Positions 1 to 12,115 of a stretch of 64,000 nt of DNA are shown one piece after another (positions within the stretch are counted from its first letter, which is position 1; every line of letters begins with the position of its first letter). Source of the DNA: Sisyra terminalis. Its lineage: Eukaryota > Arthropoda > Insecta > Neuroptera > Sisyridae. The position numbers and the translations under genes are program-made. The notes under the pieces are model-generated. The model searched no databases. It was given only the letters and a program-made list of their open reading frames with translations, and was not told the origin of the DNA. Location of the stretch: contig OY292277.1 of NCBI GenBank assembly GCA_958496175.1, positions 20,602,282-20,666,281 on the forward strand, written 5' to 3'.

Positions 1-3000
1 CTCTAAATTTACTTTTTGCTGGTTACGTAAAGAGGATGTTTGGGACATAAATATTTCAATTTAAAGGAATCAATGAAACCAAAAACATTGTATTCCTCAA
101 AGCTTCAAATACAAAGTATAGATAACAGGAGAAAGAACGTTTCATTAAATTTTTCGATACAAAATAGTAGGAAAATCCAGAAGTTTTTAGAGTCATCATT
201 GTATAAAATTTGATTATAAGCTCTAAAACATTTCCATATATGTAATGCAAGCAAATAATTAGTTTTTTAGGTAACCAAAATTCGATTTCGGAATATAAGT
301 TTTTTAATTGCACCATACTTCAATTTATAAATTAAAGCAACCACTTTTGATTTTGTTTTGAGAAAACAGTAATAATAGTAGCGACAAATAGTCAAATAGT
401 GGGCAGGCAATAGCAACTCAGTATGACCGGATCTTTTTGATATTGCTGCCACTAGTGGCCGAAATAATAACTAAGTTTTTTTCAGATTCTTGAGGAGGGA
501 AGGACCAATTTACAATTTTGATCGGCTTCCTGTTATCTATACTTCAAGGTTCCAAAGTTCAAATCGGTGGAATTCTAAAGTCATAATCTTAGATATCCAA
601 ATTACCATAAAGCCATCCGGATTTACACTGAAAAAGTAAGTTCTACAAAAAGTTAATAAAAGTTAAATAGAGTTGTAATTAATATTAGGTATATTACATA
701 AAATTTGGTAAATTTTTATTGTATTTTTTTTTTTTATAATAAACCCCAGCGATCCCTAGAATTTTCTTAAAAGGTTTTCGTTTGTGGTTCAAAAAGGTGC
801 ACAGTGGATATAATTGTAAAAATGTAAGCTTTTTACAAATGAATAATATTATAATATTAAGGTACCTATAGAAAATTTAAACTATATTTTGTTTTTCTTG
901 GAAATTTAACAAACCGTTTATCTAAAAGTTAAGAATACAAAATTATTTTTTCCATTTAATTGTAATTGCTTCACGTACCAATTTAAGTGTGAAATTTGTG
1001 ATGAGCTTTTGAAAATAGTTATGATAATATATAGATGGAAAGTGTATGTATATTTTGCTTTGACCTTTTCAAATTTACATACGAGTCAGTCTTATCAAAA
1101 TATGTCAGAAAGTATTGTGAAATACTGTGAAAAAAATGATAATAAAGATAATTTTTTGTTTATAGAAAAAAATAAATCATTCACATCACCCCTATTCGTG
1201 TGTAAGAAAAATAAAATGAAAAAATTCGAAACAGGCGAGAAATGATGGTGTGAAAGTGTTCTGTTTCGCGCTGATATGAACATTCATTGATATAAATATT
1301 TTTCTATTGTACTTTCTGAAAAGAATACAATTTCAACGATATCAAGCAAACATTTGAAATGGTTATTTACCAACAAACGAAGGGGATGAATGAAGGATGA
1401 AGAGGTTAGGACAAACATACGCAAACTTCCACCCCGTCCTCCTATAGCACACACTTACTTAAATATAATAGAAATACATAGAATGAGTAAAAATTGGATA
1501 AGAAATTATTAGGTTGGGGATATGTGTTGAGTACAGTAGAAAATGTAATCATTTAGCGGGTGGTTTGAGCACACGGAATATCAAATTGAAGAAGGGTAAA
1601 ATATTTGAAAACTAGAAGTGATGATTTTTGTAGTTGACGTTGCCGTCGTTGAACGCGACGGGGTGTCTTGTAACAACCCTCTAACGACAAGGGATGCTCT
1701 CTAATATCGTTATCTCTACAGATATTACTTTTTAATCGTATCATATTGGTCATGGATGTTTACTTTGACCCCCTCCGGGTGTGAAGTTTGTTCATCTCAC
1801 TCGTGGGGGACATAAGTGGTTACTTTTCGAATCTATTTACGATTATTAATAGATATCTTATAAATAAAAATCCAATTGAGAGAATGAATAATAAATAACA
1901 AATATTTGATGGGAGAGGAAAAGTCAAGTGCTCCTTTAAAGCTATAAATATTTTGAAAAAAAAATTTCCTTCCAACTCAAATATTTTTGAATTAATATTA
2001 ATAAATAATAATTTTTACTTAACAACATATACTGTAGACCACTTAATAAATGTAAAAATATGTGAAATGGTATCAAACCGTTTGATTTATCCGAAAAACA
2101 AAGTTTATTGCCTCTTCTTTAGCGTCATAGTTTCTCTGTTAATGTGCTACTTGTTTTTCAATTTTAATTCGATGGAGGCAGGCGACTCTGGCTCAAAATG
2201 GATATACTTAATTCCGTAATATGTGCTCATAGAATTTATTCTTTTTTTTTTGCTTTGTTTCATAAATGAATCATTAATGTAGTATCGCAAATTTTTCCCC
2301 ATAAAATCATTAAAAAAGAAGACTTAAGATATTTTGAACTTTTGATACTAAAAGAACGCAAGTTTCACTATTAATAATTCGGTTATTCAAAAAATTCGAT
2401 AATTAAGTTCAACATTTTAAATATTGTTATAGAGCTTTCCAATAATTAATAGGTATGATAAAAGAGATTAAAAATCATTAAAATCTTGTATTTTTGCAAT
2501 ACAACTTGACTCATAGAATCCAAATATATATATTTTTTTAAGAGCGACGTTGATTATTATTTTGATGAAATACAACTACAAAATATGGTAATCCACCATG
2601 ATATGATGAAAACCAATCAGAACAAATGACGTCATAATTGAGCTAGCAAATGTATTGGACCAAGCTGAACTATACTTCCTAAACGGGAGTTTGGTGATGA
2701 TGATAGCTCAGTTAAGAGACCCGATATCATTAGCGTTTGCATTACTATTTCATTCTTTTTTACTTTTGGAACATATAAAAAAGTAAGTTTGATAGGTGAA
2801 AGATGTCTTCAACTTTCAAAAAATTCCAAGAAAATATTTATGTAGCTTTGGTTGAGAATGGGAATGACAGTATAGCGGAAATTGTCAATATAATAAAGAA
2901 ATGGTGGAGCATTGTAATACAATACCAAAAAACTTAGATTATTTAAATTATCTAGTGTATCCGTTTAGTTCTAAAATGTGACGTCACAAGCGATGCCATA

Positions 3001-3470
3001 ACATTTACATGTGTTTTGCGTAGATTTAAAATTTAAAAACGATTTTTTTTGGGAAAAAAGAAATATTTTTCGAAAATAATAGATATTTCCAAACACAATA
3101 GAATGGGTTTTGAAATTTGTCATCATACCTTTTGGCACTTAACTAAGCATTTGAAATTAATAAGAAAAGCCAAAGTTAAAAAATACAGACGAACAGAAAA
3201 GCTTTTTTTATTCAAATCGTCTTTGATTTATTGCTATTTTATATTTGGACCTATTGTTTATCCGTATGTACACTCAAATCCCGTTACCCAATATTTGTGT
3301 TTTCATTTCCTATTAAAGATTTTTATTTATTCATTATATTTGTTTATTGTCTAGGTATATTTTTTGTTGTTGTTATTTATCGTCGCTTTATAAATACTGA
3401 GTAACTATATAAGCGGCTTTTGCGTTAATTAAAAATTTTAAATCAAGAAATATTGAATATTTGTTCGATG
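1..3470. other. AT-rich non-coding stretch
   Basis: No gene is recognisable. The open frames are short, AT-rich and without motifs. A somewhat less AT-rich patch lies at about 1620-1820, but neither strand gives a known protein. Poly-T and poly-A runs are scattered throughout. I see no terminal repeats, target-site duplications or RNA folds that I can support. Confidence 0.6.
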
Positions 3471-3530
3471 CGAGGATCGAATTCAGCAACTACCAGTTTT
3501 GAAGCGGCCACTATGACCACTCGGTCACCA
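3471..3530 (-). repeat. tRNA-like (SINE head or tRNA relic)
   Basis: On the minus strand a box-A-like segment (TGACCGAGTGG, plus 3515-3530) is followed about 30 nt later by a box-B-like segment (GAATTCGATCC, 3471-3484). This is the spacing of an internal RNA polymerase III promoter. No acceptor stem closes around it and no clean anticodon arm forms, so it is not a functional tRNA gene. It resembles the tRNA-like stretches at 39538-39600 (plus) and 62046-62105 (minus), which suggests a tRNA-derived SINE family. Chance similarity remains possible. Confidence 0.4.
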
Positions 3531-5978
3531 TTAGGTTTCTTGGTATATATTAGACAATTTTAGTTTATTTTTATCCAGACAAATGATATGCATTTACAAA
3601 AAAGTAGTAATTTTAAGTCCTTAGAAAATATTTGTTAAAACTAAATACATGAATAAATATTGGCAATCTAACTATTTATTACTAGCCAATTCTTACACAT
3701 TTTTAAATTTGTAGTGAATTAATTTTACAATTTCTGTATTATGTACAAAAGCATTATGTATTCATCTACATTTTACACATTTACATGGTTGATAGCCTGA
3801 AAAAATAATAATATTTCAACAAAATAATTACAGTGAACGTATTAACGCTTCATTTCCGAGGACAAAAGGGATACCTCCGAAGTCGTTCGCGATGGGAGTG
3901 CTAAGGGGTTTGTGGAAAAAAAACAACAACAAAAAGAACACAAGTACAAAACGAGCGCCAAGGAAGGAAAAGAGGGCAAAAAGAAAACGCCACAAAAAAG
4001 GAGCAAGAAATGACTCCAATTCTTCACCAACTTGAATTCTTAAATTAATGATGTAGTGAACACACAGCCATAATAATAATATTATTATCAAAACCATCAA
4101 CATCGGCTCCATCCAACACCAACATACACATAACAAATAACACTAATAATAATCAACTCAAATAGATGAAGGAACAAAAAAAAAAAGAACGTACTAAAAA
4201 AGAAATACAAACAAAATGTAAGATTAAAAAAATGTAGGGAAAACAGAAAAAGTAATTTTTATTTTTATCAAACAAAGCGAAATTTGGATAGTCATCCAAA
4301 AGCGATCACTTGGCTGCCTTTGAAAGATTCTTTCTACTAATGTCCGTTTCTCTTTTTTATATTGAGAGTTTTCAACCTTTATGTATCGAATGATGGTAGC
4401 AATCTCCATATGATAATTACCATAACATACCATAACAATGTAATACTCACATGCTTAATTTCATCTCTTTTTTTTTGGTGTCTGTACGGAAAGAAGCAAA
4501 ATGGAAATATAAAGTAAAAGAAATCAAACTTGAACGACCAATTGGTATTTTAATATTTATGGTATACTAATGAATTAGGAACGATCAATTAAAACATTAA
4601 TTTTTGTTTTTTAATTTATTATTAAATTTCAGCCCCTATGCAGTATTTATTTATTTATTTTGACAGAATTGTAAAATTTTAATTAGGAAGAGGTCAAATT
4701 AAGTTTATATTTCCATAAGTTTCATCGTTTTGGTGATCTATGCACATACTTAAGTATCAACTGTTTTTTAATATTGGAACCAATTTACTTAAGTAAAATT
4801 TTACCTCGAGTTTATATAAGAATGTGCTTATTGGATAATTTACAACTTTGAAATAAATTGATATATTAAGCCTTTACGCTCAAGTAATAACTTCAAACAA
4901 GGAGCTTTAACAAAGCTCCAACAGTTCAACATTTAATCTTAGTAAATATATTTAATTACATCACAAAAAAAAAATACGGAAAAATGCATAGTTAGAAATT
5001 TTAGTAAAAACGCAATTCAAATTTATCAATAATTTTCTTGCATTTGTAGTAACTTTTTTTCCCCCATTGTATTACCAATAGATTTTCGTATCGAAAAAAC
5101 AATTGAAGATCGATGACGTAATCCGATACATTTACAGTAAAACGTTTTAGTATTTACGTATGTGTAAAATCTGAAAAAAATCAAGAAAAAAATATTATTT
5201 GTTATTTTTTTTTATTGAAAAAGCGTATTGGAAGTATAAACTGTTATTTGATGTAATTTTTGGGTTTATTATTTGAGTTTTTATAAGAAATTTTTTGATA
5301 ATATATCGAAGTTATCAGAAGTGTTGCAGACTATTGACAAATGAAATGACATCATTACATTTCGTTAATTTAATGACGCAATTGTCATCAAGTAATTTGA
5401 TCAATTTTTCTTGAACATTAGAGTTTTGTGTATTTGAAATATAAAAAAACAACTTAGTGAAAACTAATATGCCTAGTGAACAATTTAATTGTTACTAGAT
5501 GTTATTGGATTCAATGGAAATTTACGGATTCATGAACTTCATAGCTGGAAACTATTATTAAATGTAAGTGATTTTCAATCTTCAAGTCTATTACAGTAAA
5601 GATTTACAAATTTACCCATTATTATATACGTTAATGGTAATACTTATTAAATTTTGAAAAACTAATTTTTCTATAAAAATGTAATTGAAAATTTGGCTTC
5701 ATAATGTTTCAATAATCTTTAGCTTGCAAAAAATATTTATCTAAGTCGTTGAGATTTTATAAAAGTCCAAGGGCTTGACAGTAAAGATTTCCAATTTTGC
5801 GACTATACCCCGTACTCTAGTGTACGGCTTTTGGTTACAAAAGTCTTTGACAAACATTAGGTGGATAAGAAGTATGAGCGACATATATCATTTTACTGTG
5901 TTAATTTTACAGTCATGGCGATAACAATATTTTTCATAATAATAAATATAATAATAACTAATATATAATTAATTAATA
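3531..5978. other. AT-rich non-coding stretch with simple repeats
   Basis: No gene is recognisable. 3880-4130 is an A-rich, low-complexity tract that gives spurious hydrophobic frames on the minus strand, and ATA/TAT triplet repeats lie near 4070-4090. A short direct repeat containing CAGTAAAGATTT occurs at about 5593 and 5780. From about 5918 a TAATAATAACTAATAT tract begins that recurs at 6308-6355, beside the inverted-repeat element that follows. Confidence 0.55.
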
Positions 5979-6796
5979 TAGGCCTTATTACAGGCCTTAT
6001 TATATAACAAGGCAAGTTTTCGATTTCTTAGAGAATCGGGAAACTTTAGAGAGATTTAAAAAAAAACATAAATTAATATCCACTTTGCCGAACGTGTATA
6101 CTTATTGCTCTGATTTTGATTGTTACCTTTGATCGTTGATTTACTTATTGTTAATGCTATATGATTATCAATTTAAAAAGCTCTACTTACATTTGTTAAA
6201 GATTATAACTATTTATTAAAAAGCCTAGGATTTATTATATATATATTAGTTATTATTATATTTATTTTTATAAGAATTATATTAATTAGGCCTATTAAGG
6301 ATTAAGGGGCGATAACAATAATTTTTATAATAATAAATATAATAATAACTAATATTGTGTATACAATATATAGGATATATTGCGGTCCAATTTATGTAGT
6401 ATAATTTAATATAATAATATATAAAAATCATACCATAAACATAAATTTGAAGAGAAGTTCAAACAAAAATATTCGTGACGTATTGCCCAGATACGTATTT
6501 CGATTGTCAAGCAATCTTCCTCAGTGGTCATCAAGCAGTTTGGATCACTCCGTAACTGCTTTGTGATGAAAATTAATCCTAGGCTTTTTAATAAATAGTT
6601 ATAATCTTCAACAAATATAAATAGAGATTTTTAAATTGATAATCATATAACATTAACAATAAGCAAGTAAACAATCAAAGGTAACAATCACAATCAGGTC
6701 AATAAGTATTCACGTTCGATGAAGTGGATATTAATTCATGTTTTTTTTTAAATTTCTCCATGGTTTTCCGATTCTCTTAAAAAGGAGGGATCGAAA
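5979..6796. mobile_element. Inverted-repeat element with ribozyme-like core
   Basis: Two arms of about 215 bp face each other at 6019-6232 and 6575-6796. They share, among others, the segment containing CCTAGG and the segment containing AATATCCACTT in opposite orientation. The spacer holds AT-rich tracts repeated from 5918-5980 and a 160-bp module at 6430-6590 that recurs at 28347-28510. That module contains a hammerhead-like core on the minus strand (6487-6527). There is no coding capacity. The layout resembles a Penelope-type inverted terminal arrangement or a non-autonomous retrozyme-like unit. The class is inferred, while the inverted repeat is seen directly. Confidence 0.6.
6487..6527 (-). 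ncRNA. Hammerhead-ribozyme-like motif (copy D)
   Basis: Read on the minus strand: CCA, CTGAGGA (6524-6518), one extra A, GATTG, a 5-nt loop, CAATC, GAAA (6501-6498), TACGTAT, C (6490), TGG. Stem I is CCA/TGG (3 bp) and stem II GATTG/CAATC (5 perfect bp). Stem III would be the self-complementary ATACGTAT, which leaves no loop in a monomer but could pair between two copies. The predicted cleavage follows C at 6490 in an AUC triplet. The extra A between A9 and G10.1 is unlike the textbook core. From memory, the plus-strand hammerhead of chrysanthemum chlorotic mottle viroid has an extra A at this point and is active. Activity here is inferred only. Confidence 0.6.
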
Positions 6797-7159
6797 TTTA
6801 TAATTTCAATATAAACAAAAACATACATATTTTTCATTCCTTTAGGAGTTTTAAAAGGGTTTTAAAAATACTAAATATAACTTATAAGCCGATAAATGCA
6901 ATGGAAAGTCTGTTTGTTTTAGAAACAACATTTTCTCCGGTTCCTCTAATAACAAAAAAATTAAAATAGTTCTATTGGTTCGCAATAGTATTTTCCATGA
7001 TTCAACTTTAATTTGCCAACGAATAATTACGTTTCTTTTATCCTTTTTTTATTTTCTTTTATTGCACTATTTGTACATAAGTGCATTTGAGCTAGTATAT
7101 CTCACAAATGTATTAGCCTCTGTAGACTTATCCATACTTGTAGTGTGGTACTCAACATC
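6797..7159. other. AT-rich spacer
   Basis: No feature is recognised. A 77-codon frame at 6975-7208 runs into the antisense side of the jockey-type relic and carries no motif of its own. Confidence 0.5.
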
Positions 7160-7445
7160 TACCAAGTATACCAGGTCCAGGTATTGCACTTTTGAAGTCT
7201 TTTATTGATCTCTCTGTTGCCTAGTAGGTTTAAAGTAGGGTTACTCAGATGATCATCCAGTCTTTCTAGATATTTTTTGCTGAACCATTTATCTCCTGCT
7301 TACCAATAGTGTTTGTGTATCCTTATGTATTTTATTATTGGTAACATAGCATGGGGACATTGATGGTGTGTCGCAGCATTTTTGACTGGAACCTCTGGAG
7401 TATTTCTATGTTGGAATTAGAAACTGATCCCCACAACTGAAAATT
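7160..7445 (-). pseudogene. Jockey-type non-LTR retrotransposon ORF2 tail, relic
   Basis: The minus strand from 7440 downward translates to a stretch reading LWGSVSNSNIEILQRFQSK followed by a MLRHTINVP-like segment. This matches the region just after the reverse transcriptase of jockey-clade ORF2 proteins. After stops and a gap, a second segment (RLDDHLSNPTLNLLGN, about 7250-7200) corresponds to the last residues of such proteins. Catalytic domains are absent and in-frame stops are present, so this is a 5'-truncated dead copy, the usual fate of target-primed insertions. No poly-A tail or target-site duplication is discernible. The family is assigned from remembered protein patterns, not from a search. 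Confidence 0.65.
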
Positions 7446-8870
7446 TTATCTTAAACACAAAAAAAAAATTCAAAAGATGCTCAAAAATTGAGTTTACTTT
7501 TGGAAAAAGCAAAAACTTATGCAACAATGAACAATCAATGACTAAAGGGTATCGATTTTTCTTATAGTTTGTTTTTCTTGATTAATCAGAACTCTGTCGA
7601 ATTTAGCCGTAACAGCGAAGACTTCACGTTTCCATTTTTTCTCTTTCGTTTAGTTACTGAAAAAACTTAACGTTTGTTTAACTATTTCTTTTTTTCCTTA
7701 TCTTCCTTCAAATCATCTAAGTAAATAAATAATTTGTAAAACAAGCGAAACATACGTGTTTAAAGTGTTTGAATTTACCACGCATTAATTTTTGAAGAGC
7801 AGAACGAGCCACTGAATAGGAGAAGAAAATTGAATGATTTTTAAAAGTGAGCTACACTTTTTCATCCACTTTGGTTTTCAAGCTTGGTCTTCCATTGGCT
7901 TCTTTTTTCTTTTTTGTTATCAAGCAACCAACACAATGCATTTTACGCTGTCTTATCAATTTATAAATCTCAACGATTTTTCATTGTGGCATTAATAAAA
8001 AATCTTGTTTTCAAATTCTCATGTAAATTATGTTTATGACACTCAGCTACCGTCTAATAAATTAAATGTTATTTACGACTAAAAAATTAGCAAAGCCTCA
8101 AACCGATAAATAAATCAGTCAATTCATAAATTATTCAATTATTTATTAGCTTCGTACATAACGAGTATTTATTACAGCCGTACAAGATAATTTCGTATCA
8201 GCGATAAATTAAAAATAAAAGCGTAAAGAGATGTAAAATTTTTGACTTAAATGAATGCTATTAATTATTTTCATGTATTACAACAGCAAACCGATCAGAC
8301 ATATGCAGCTTGTAAAATCTAAATCAAATCAAATAAATTATAACACAAATATATATTAGCTGTTTGTGTATAAATTGGGGTCTATCTTTGAAAAATGATG
8401 GAGAGAAGGTTTTTTTTCGCTGGAAGAAGAAAACGATAAAACCTTTCGATATCGCGCCTCTAATCAAGTCTTAGATCTTTTTTTCAGTTTAATGTTTCCG
8501 AAGTGTTTCGGTTTGTATTTATGTTTTATGACTTGAACACGGAAAGTGTGGGTTTTATTTTATAAACGTATGTGTTTAATTTGTAATGACACTAAATCAT
8601 TGATTGTGATCTTTAATAATCGTTTCGCGTGGTTTTTTTAAACAAAGCCGGAAAAATTGAAAACATTTTCAGTACAAATTGAGGCAATTTTTTAAAATAT
8701 CTTTTGGAAATTTCCCCTCTAAGCGGAATAGAAAATTCTAATTTTTATGGCTTAAAAACGTTTTTCTCTAAATAAATAAAAATAATTGTCAACAGTATAT
8801 AACAATGGAAAAATATAAATTGTAGTTATAAACATTTTAATAGCTAGAACATGTCCATTAGCTTTCAAAC
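7446..8870. other. AT-rich non-coding stretch
   Basis: There are no supported features. The region is made of poly-T and poly-A rich DNA with short frames only. No terminal repeats or known protein fragments were found on either strand. Confidence 0.55.
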
Positions 8871-9065
8871 AATATCCTTAACGACACATTATTTACAACA
8901 AACACCTTATGTGAAATTTGGTTACAATTGAGAAATTAAAAATACCACCTGACAATGACTGCCAAAGACTGTTGAAATGCATCGTAATAAAGAAATGGAG
9001 TCATAAATAGTCATTAATTTATTACTTGTGGCCCTGAAATAGCAAAATGAAATATTTATCCAACT
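8871..9065 (+). mobile_element. Penelope-like element 3' end, decayed
   Basis: From 8871 the DNA follows the last coding part and 3' tail of the element at 24081-24756: an ATATCCTTAACGAC segment, a GTGAAATTTG segment, then the ribozyme-like tail and ATCGTAATAAAG. The conceptual reading begins NILNDTLFTTNT and soon meets stops. The hammerhead-like core (from 8949) reads CTGACAA, with the G8 position lost, so it should be inactive. The tail past 9006 also matches the copy at 40413-40545, including a TTTATTA segment and AAATATTTATC. That defines the family's 3' end better than the 24-kb copy does. Confidence 0.65.
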
Positions 9066-9256
9066 TCAGTTATACTACGATACTTTGTTTAAAATTGAAG
9101 CAATATTTTTTCTTTTATCAACCTAAGAAAATATTACTTTAATTTTTGATAGAAATAAGGAATAGGTATATAAAAATTTTATTAACAAAAAAATATAAAA
9201 TAATGCATTAGTATCTAGTATTTGAGTTTATCTAGTAGGAATTTTATTCATTATTA
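9066..9256. other. Short AT-rich spacer
   Basis: Nothing recognisable. It ends with the left 8-bp duplication (CATTATTA, 9249-9256) of the MITE that follows. Confidence 0.5.
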
Positions 9257-9451
9257 CGGTCCAACCGAAACTAGTTTTTTCGACCAAAACCGGGGGCCCG
9301 AAACCAGTCACTCGTTCTGTACTGAAAATGGAAGATAAAACGACGCCACTGCTCCTATTTAAAGATCTGGTACTACCATTTTCGGTATAGAAAAAGAGGT
9401 TGATTTTGGGTCCTCAGTTTCGGTCTAAAAAACTAATTTCAGTCTTACACC
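9257..9451. mobile_element. hAT-like MITE, 195 bp
   Basis: The ends form imperfect terminal inverted repeats: CGGTCCAACCGAAACTAG on the left and, on the opposite strand from the right end, GGTGTAAGACTGAAATTAG. They continue inward with a shared TTTTTT-GACC core. The flanks CATTATTA (9249-9256) and ATTTATTA (9452-9459) match at 6 of 8 positions, consistent with the 8-bp target-site duplication of hAT elements. There is no coding capacity. The superfamily call rests on duplication length. The termini are not the usual CAGNG form, so another class is possible. Confidence 0.55.
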
Positions 9452-10751
9452 ATTTATTATAGATCTTAAAAAAGAGGATAAAATTTTGTTTACTACAGTT
9501 CAAAATTAGTTGGGTCTCTTGTTATTCAAAGTCTATGAATAAACTGGTGTTCTTATTCTCGTAGTACCATACTATCTTAACTTATAGACAAAATATAACG
9601 TAGGGACTTATGTTTTGATTTTTATTACTTAAAACATTCATTTTGGTATTAGCACTGGTATTCACAGTGCTAATTAAGTGTATATTTAATCATGCTTGAA
9701 TTTCGATCTAAATCATACATAATAGCTCCAATTAAAAATTGTTTCATTTTAGGTCAATGAAGCTTTATAATAAACATAAAAGTTCTGTAACATTGTTACT
9801 ACTTTATTACTGCTTAGAATTCGTAATATATGTCATATTTCAAATAAATCATTTTTTATCGAATCATTAATCATCAATAATGATTAAACATAAAAGTAAT
9901 AAATAAGTCTTTATATGTTTACTATACCATTATGACTACTAATGAAAATGGACAAAAAACTAAGTAACATTTAGTTTTTTCCATAAAAATTAGGTAATTG
10001 ATTTTTCCAATTCGAAAATTTTATACAAAATATTTTAAAGAATAGCGACAATGTTTTGAAATGGTCATAAAGTTATAACTTTTTTTCTTCTTGATTTTTT
10101 ACCGCCAAATTAAGCCTTTACTGCTATTTCAAAGCTCAATATTGCTGCTGTATATAACATAGTATCAATTTCCTAATATTTAAGTCCTTCACACAAAATT
10201 GGTGGTCTTTATTGTTATTAACACATTATGCAGCATAGAAGTAATTATTTAGGCCAACAAAAGTCTAAAATTGTTAAATTTTAAAAAAAAAATCTTAAAC
10301 TTTTTGGACGAGTAAGGTAGCTAATATAAAACTGGTAAGTGTTTACTTCGAACTCTGTGCTTTGGTAATTTTTAGCCATTAGAAATGCTTAAGATCTATG
10401 TTATTACCAAAGTAACGGTAAGTAACCATTAAAAAATAAGTGCAAACTTTAATTCGGTTAAATATAGAAACTTTAAAACTTTTCTATATAGAAGGTACAT
10501 AATAGGGTTGCTGGTAATAATATCCTATTAAATCTGTTCCTTAATTGATACACAAGTGGTTTTCTTCATTTTTGTTTGCAGTTATTAGTTTTTTATTTTA
10601 TTTTTATTTTGGTTGAACGCTAACTAAGTGTTATTATGTTAAAAAAAACCTTTAGTTGAATTCCGAGACTTGGTCTTGGTTGAAGAGTAAAGGATATATA
10701 TGGGCTCATAAGTAGAACTCTGATTTACTATAATTTTTTGTTATCAATATA
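9452..10751. other. AT-rich non-coding stretch
   Basis: No gene or repeat boundary can be supported. Short frames are interrupted by stops every few codons. Confidence 0.55.
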
Positions 10752-11275
10752 CATTCCCTGGCCATATTAATAAACGCACTAGGTTTATTAGGTTTATTAA
10801 AAGACATACTAAGGTTTTGTATAAAACCTGAAGTAAAAGCTATTTTATTTTGGGTCCATATTTTTGATTGGCTTTAACTTTTCTGTACAAATTTTATTTA
10901 TTACGCTATTACACAACTAGCGTGACCAAAAATCATATTTACTAAAAAATAAATTTTCAACATCAAATCAACTAAACATATTTTTAATTATGGCAAGCTG
11001 AATTGTTAAATATTTAATTGAAAGCCCGTTTACCGATATTTAAATTTCCCATTCTGCGTAGTATACTGTCTATGTAGGACAATACCGTCTGCTGTATTTG
11101 TGGATGATGATTCCATACCTGAATATTGTTTCTAAGAGCTATTTTTCTGTTATAATCACCTCTTTAGCTAATTTTTTCTTCAGCAACTTCTACAAACTTT
11201 CAATGGGTTTTAAATCAAAGCCATTATCCTAAAGTAAGGTAATATGGATAATAAACAAGGTTTTACCCTTATCCA
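10752..11275 (-). pseudogene. Tc1/mariner-type transposase relic
   Basis: On the minus strand, fragments in shifting frames read DNGFDLKPIESL (about 11230) and further on VWNHHPQIQQTVLSYIDS followed by an ILRRMGN segment. These correspond to the C-terminal DLNPIE-W block and the final helix of Tc1-type DD34E transposases. Frameshifts and stops break the reading, so it is dead. The presumed end near 10752 follows a TA and starts CATTCCCTGGCC, which is plausible for a Tc1 terminus. The opposite end is not visible, and the neighbouring jockey relic begins by 11360. Confidence 0.55.
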
Positions 11276-11359
11276 CAAAACATATTGTTTAAAAATAAAT
11301 ACAACTTTTTGTAATATAAACAGTAAACAATATTAAATTTAATTTAGTAGAATATGTAT

Positions 11360-12115
11360 CTACATTTTGTATAAAATCTTAAGTGCGTCTGATAATATGG
11401 CCAACGAGTGTAGTTCTACTGCGCTAGGACAATTTTCTAGGCCGTTAAGGAAATTCCTTGTGAGTGCGATTAGAAAGTCTTTTATGTATGGAACGTTCAT
11501 TTCGTGATGAATTTGATTGTTTTTCACATACCATGGAGCTTTAGTGATAATTCTCAAGACCCTATTGCGGAACACTTGTAGGTCATTGTGATTTTTCTTT
11601 GAGAATGGAAGCAAGACTGCGTAAGAGTATGTGAGAAGTGGTCTAATGATTTGTATATCATCATTTAACATTAGACGAGACCTTCTGTTGATAAGTGGGT
11701 ATAGTTGGACGAGTCAAGTGTTGGTTTCTCTAATTTTACTTGAGATGTGGCTTTGCCAGGTTAATTTTGAGTCCAGATGTATACATTTAACCGGTGTTTT
11801 TTTTCTCACTCCACGGAATTTCCATGTGATCTAGCACGATAAGCTCTAGTTGGTTGGAGAAATGTCTTAGAGAGAAGTTTTTGGCGACGCTTTTAGATGG
11901 ATTTATAAGAATTTTCCAATTACTGTACCAGGAAGAGAGGTGTTTGATAGACTGTTGGGTTTCCTGAATAGCCCTTTGAAGATCATTGTCCAGGTTGATA
12001 ACGGCGATGTCATCCGCGTATATTGAGGTTATGCAGAGGTCTAGTGACGGAAAATCCGCAACAATACCAGTCCCTAAGGTACCCCCGAGTGGATAGGTTT
12101 TTCCTCTGATAACTG
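11360..12115 (-). pseudogene. Jockey-clade ORF2 reverse transcriptase, degraded
   Basis: Read on the minus strand, a 5'-truncated reverse transcriptase starts near 12115. The catalytic palm box reads SIYADDIAVI (YADD codons at plus 12009-12020), followed by a thumb-like region (QETQQSIKHLSSWYSNWKI). Frame breaks occur around 11790 and again near 11700. The last open segment, 11671-11360, has IRPLLTYSYAVL, LQVFRNRVLRIITKAPWYV and EMNVPYIKDF, typical of the post-RT tail of jockey-clade ORF2. Endonuclease and fingers are missing. The family is recognised from pattern only. It is in the same orientation as the relic at 7160-7445. Confidence 0.75.

Noticed and set aside
3828..4136. 102-codon, hydrophobic minus frame resembling a membrane protein
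   Set aside because: It comes from an A-rich low-complexity tract read on the opposite strand. Poly-T codons give runs of F and L, and there is no start context or homology that I can see.
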